This document shows positions 63,788 to 64,000 of a stretch of DNA of 64,000 nucleotides, in pieces. Numbering within the stretch: position 1 is the stretch's first letter; each line of letters begins with the position of its first letter. The notes beneath the pieces were generated by a model, which saw only the letters and a program-made list of their open reading frames with translations, was not told the origin of the DNA and searched no databases. The stretch comes from Oncomelania hupensis (taxonomy: Eukaryota; Mollusca; Gastropoda; Littorinimorpha; Pomatiopsidae), in assembly GCA_036898135.1 (NCBI GenBank), contig CM072525.1, positions 53,820,299-53,884,298 on the forward strand, in the 5' to 3' direction. Both the position numbers and the translations under genes were made by a program.

Positions 63788-64000
63788 TATTTTTGTTGAC
63801 TTCTAAACGGGGTCAAATGTGATTTTCTTCACAGAAGAGCAAGCTAAAGGGAAGAAACCACTGTCTTTAAAAAAAACTAAAATAAATAACGTCATCGAGC
63901 TTTAAAAAAAACACTAAATTAATAGGGCTGTAATTTCAATCCCTAACTATCCAAATATAAATTTAAAATATTTGTTGGCTTATGCTAGCTTATTAAAAAA

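Overview
This is a window of animal nuclear DNA, most likely from a marine invertebrate and perhaps a mollusc. It has GT-AG introns, long CA/GA/AT microsatellites, tRNA-derived SINEs and several decayed non-LTR retrotransposon families (I/Nimb-like with RNase H, L2-like and RTE-like). It also has hAT-like and piggyBac-like non-autonomous DNA elements and solo LTRs. No rRNA, true tRNA, CRISPR array or bacterial operon was seen. The species assignment is inference from repeat content and protein style only.

The outstanding object is a compact block of intact genes at about 6.9-15.8 kb, surrounded by decayed repeats. Eleven open frames lie almost end to end on both strands, with divergent starts only 18-36 bp apart and small overlaps. 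Two genes are recognisable with confidence: a retroviral-type/Polinton-type DDE integrase and a small FtsK/HerA-like packaging ATPase. The gene two bases upstream of the ATPase is the best candidate for a double jelly-roll major capsid protein. A 232-residue neighbour looks like a minor capsid (penton-like) protein. The rest are unrecognised, many with one membrane segment or a coiled coil. No protein-primed DNA polymerase B and no adenain-type protease is present, so I read it as a small PolB-less Polinton/Polinton-like (endogenous virus-like) element. Decayed fragments of the same gene set occur at 22.35-23.05 kb (capsid C-terminus, then ATPase) and 50.98-51.16 kb (the 141-residue protein), so the lineage has integrated or copied itself here more than once.

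Layout: 0-3 kb, LINE fossils; 3-6 kb, AT-rich with a candidate exon; 6.1-6.96 kb, flanking direct repeat and host retroposon copies; 6.9-15.8 kb, virus-like element; 16.2-16.4 kb, matching direct repeat; 16.5-18.4 kb, broken Gln/Pro-rich and acidic host-type exons; 20-21.6 kb, L2-like fossil; 22.3-23.7 kb, virus relic and TAAGT-rich spacer; 24.1-24.7 kb, 49-bp satellite; 24.9-30.6 kb, near-complete I/Nimb-like LINE, followed by a short retroposon (family A) that shares its 3' end. At 31.2-36.5 kb minisatellites and a TGTAATGTA microsatellite are invaded by a hAT-like element and a solo LTR, with a second solo LTR beyond. At 36.8-46.6 kb are RTE-like and L2-like LINEs, one split by a 1.38-kb hAT-like insertion. 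At 47-60.6 kb are repeats, a second virus relic, palindromes and a duplicated exon. At 61.9-63.8 kb is a three-exon host gene on the minus strand, whose splice sites and phases join cleanly to a 232-codon frame.
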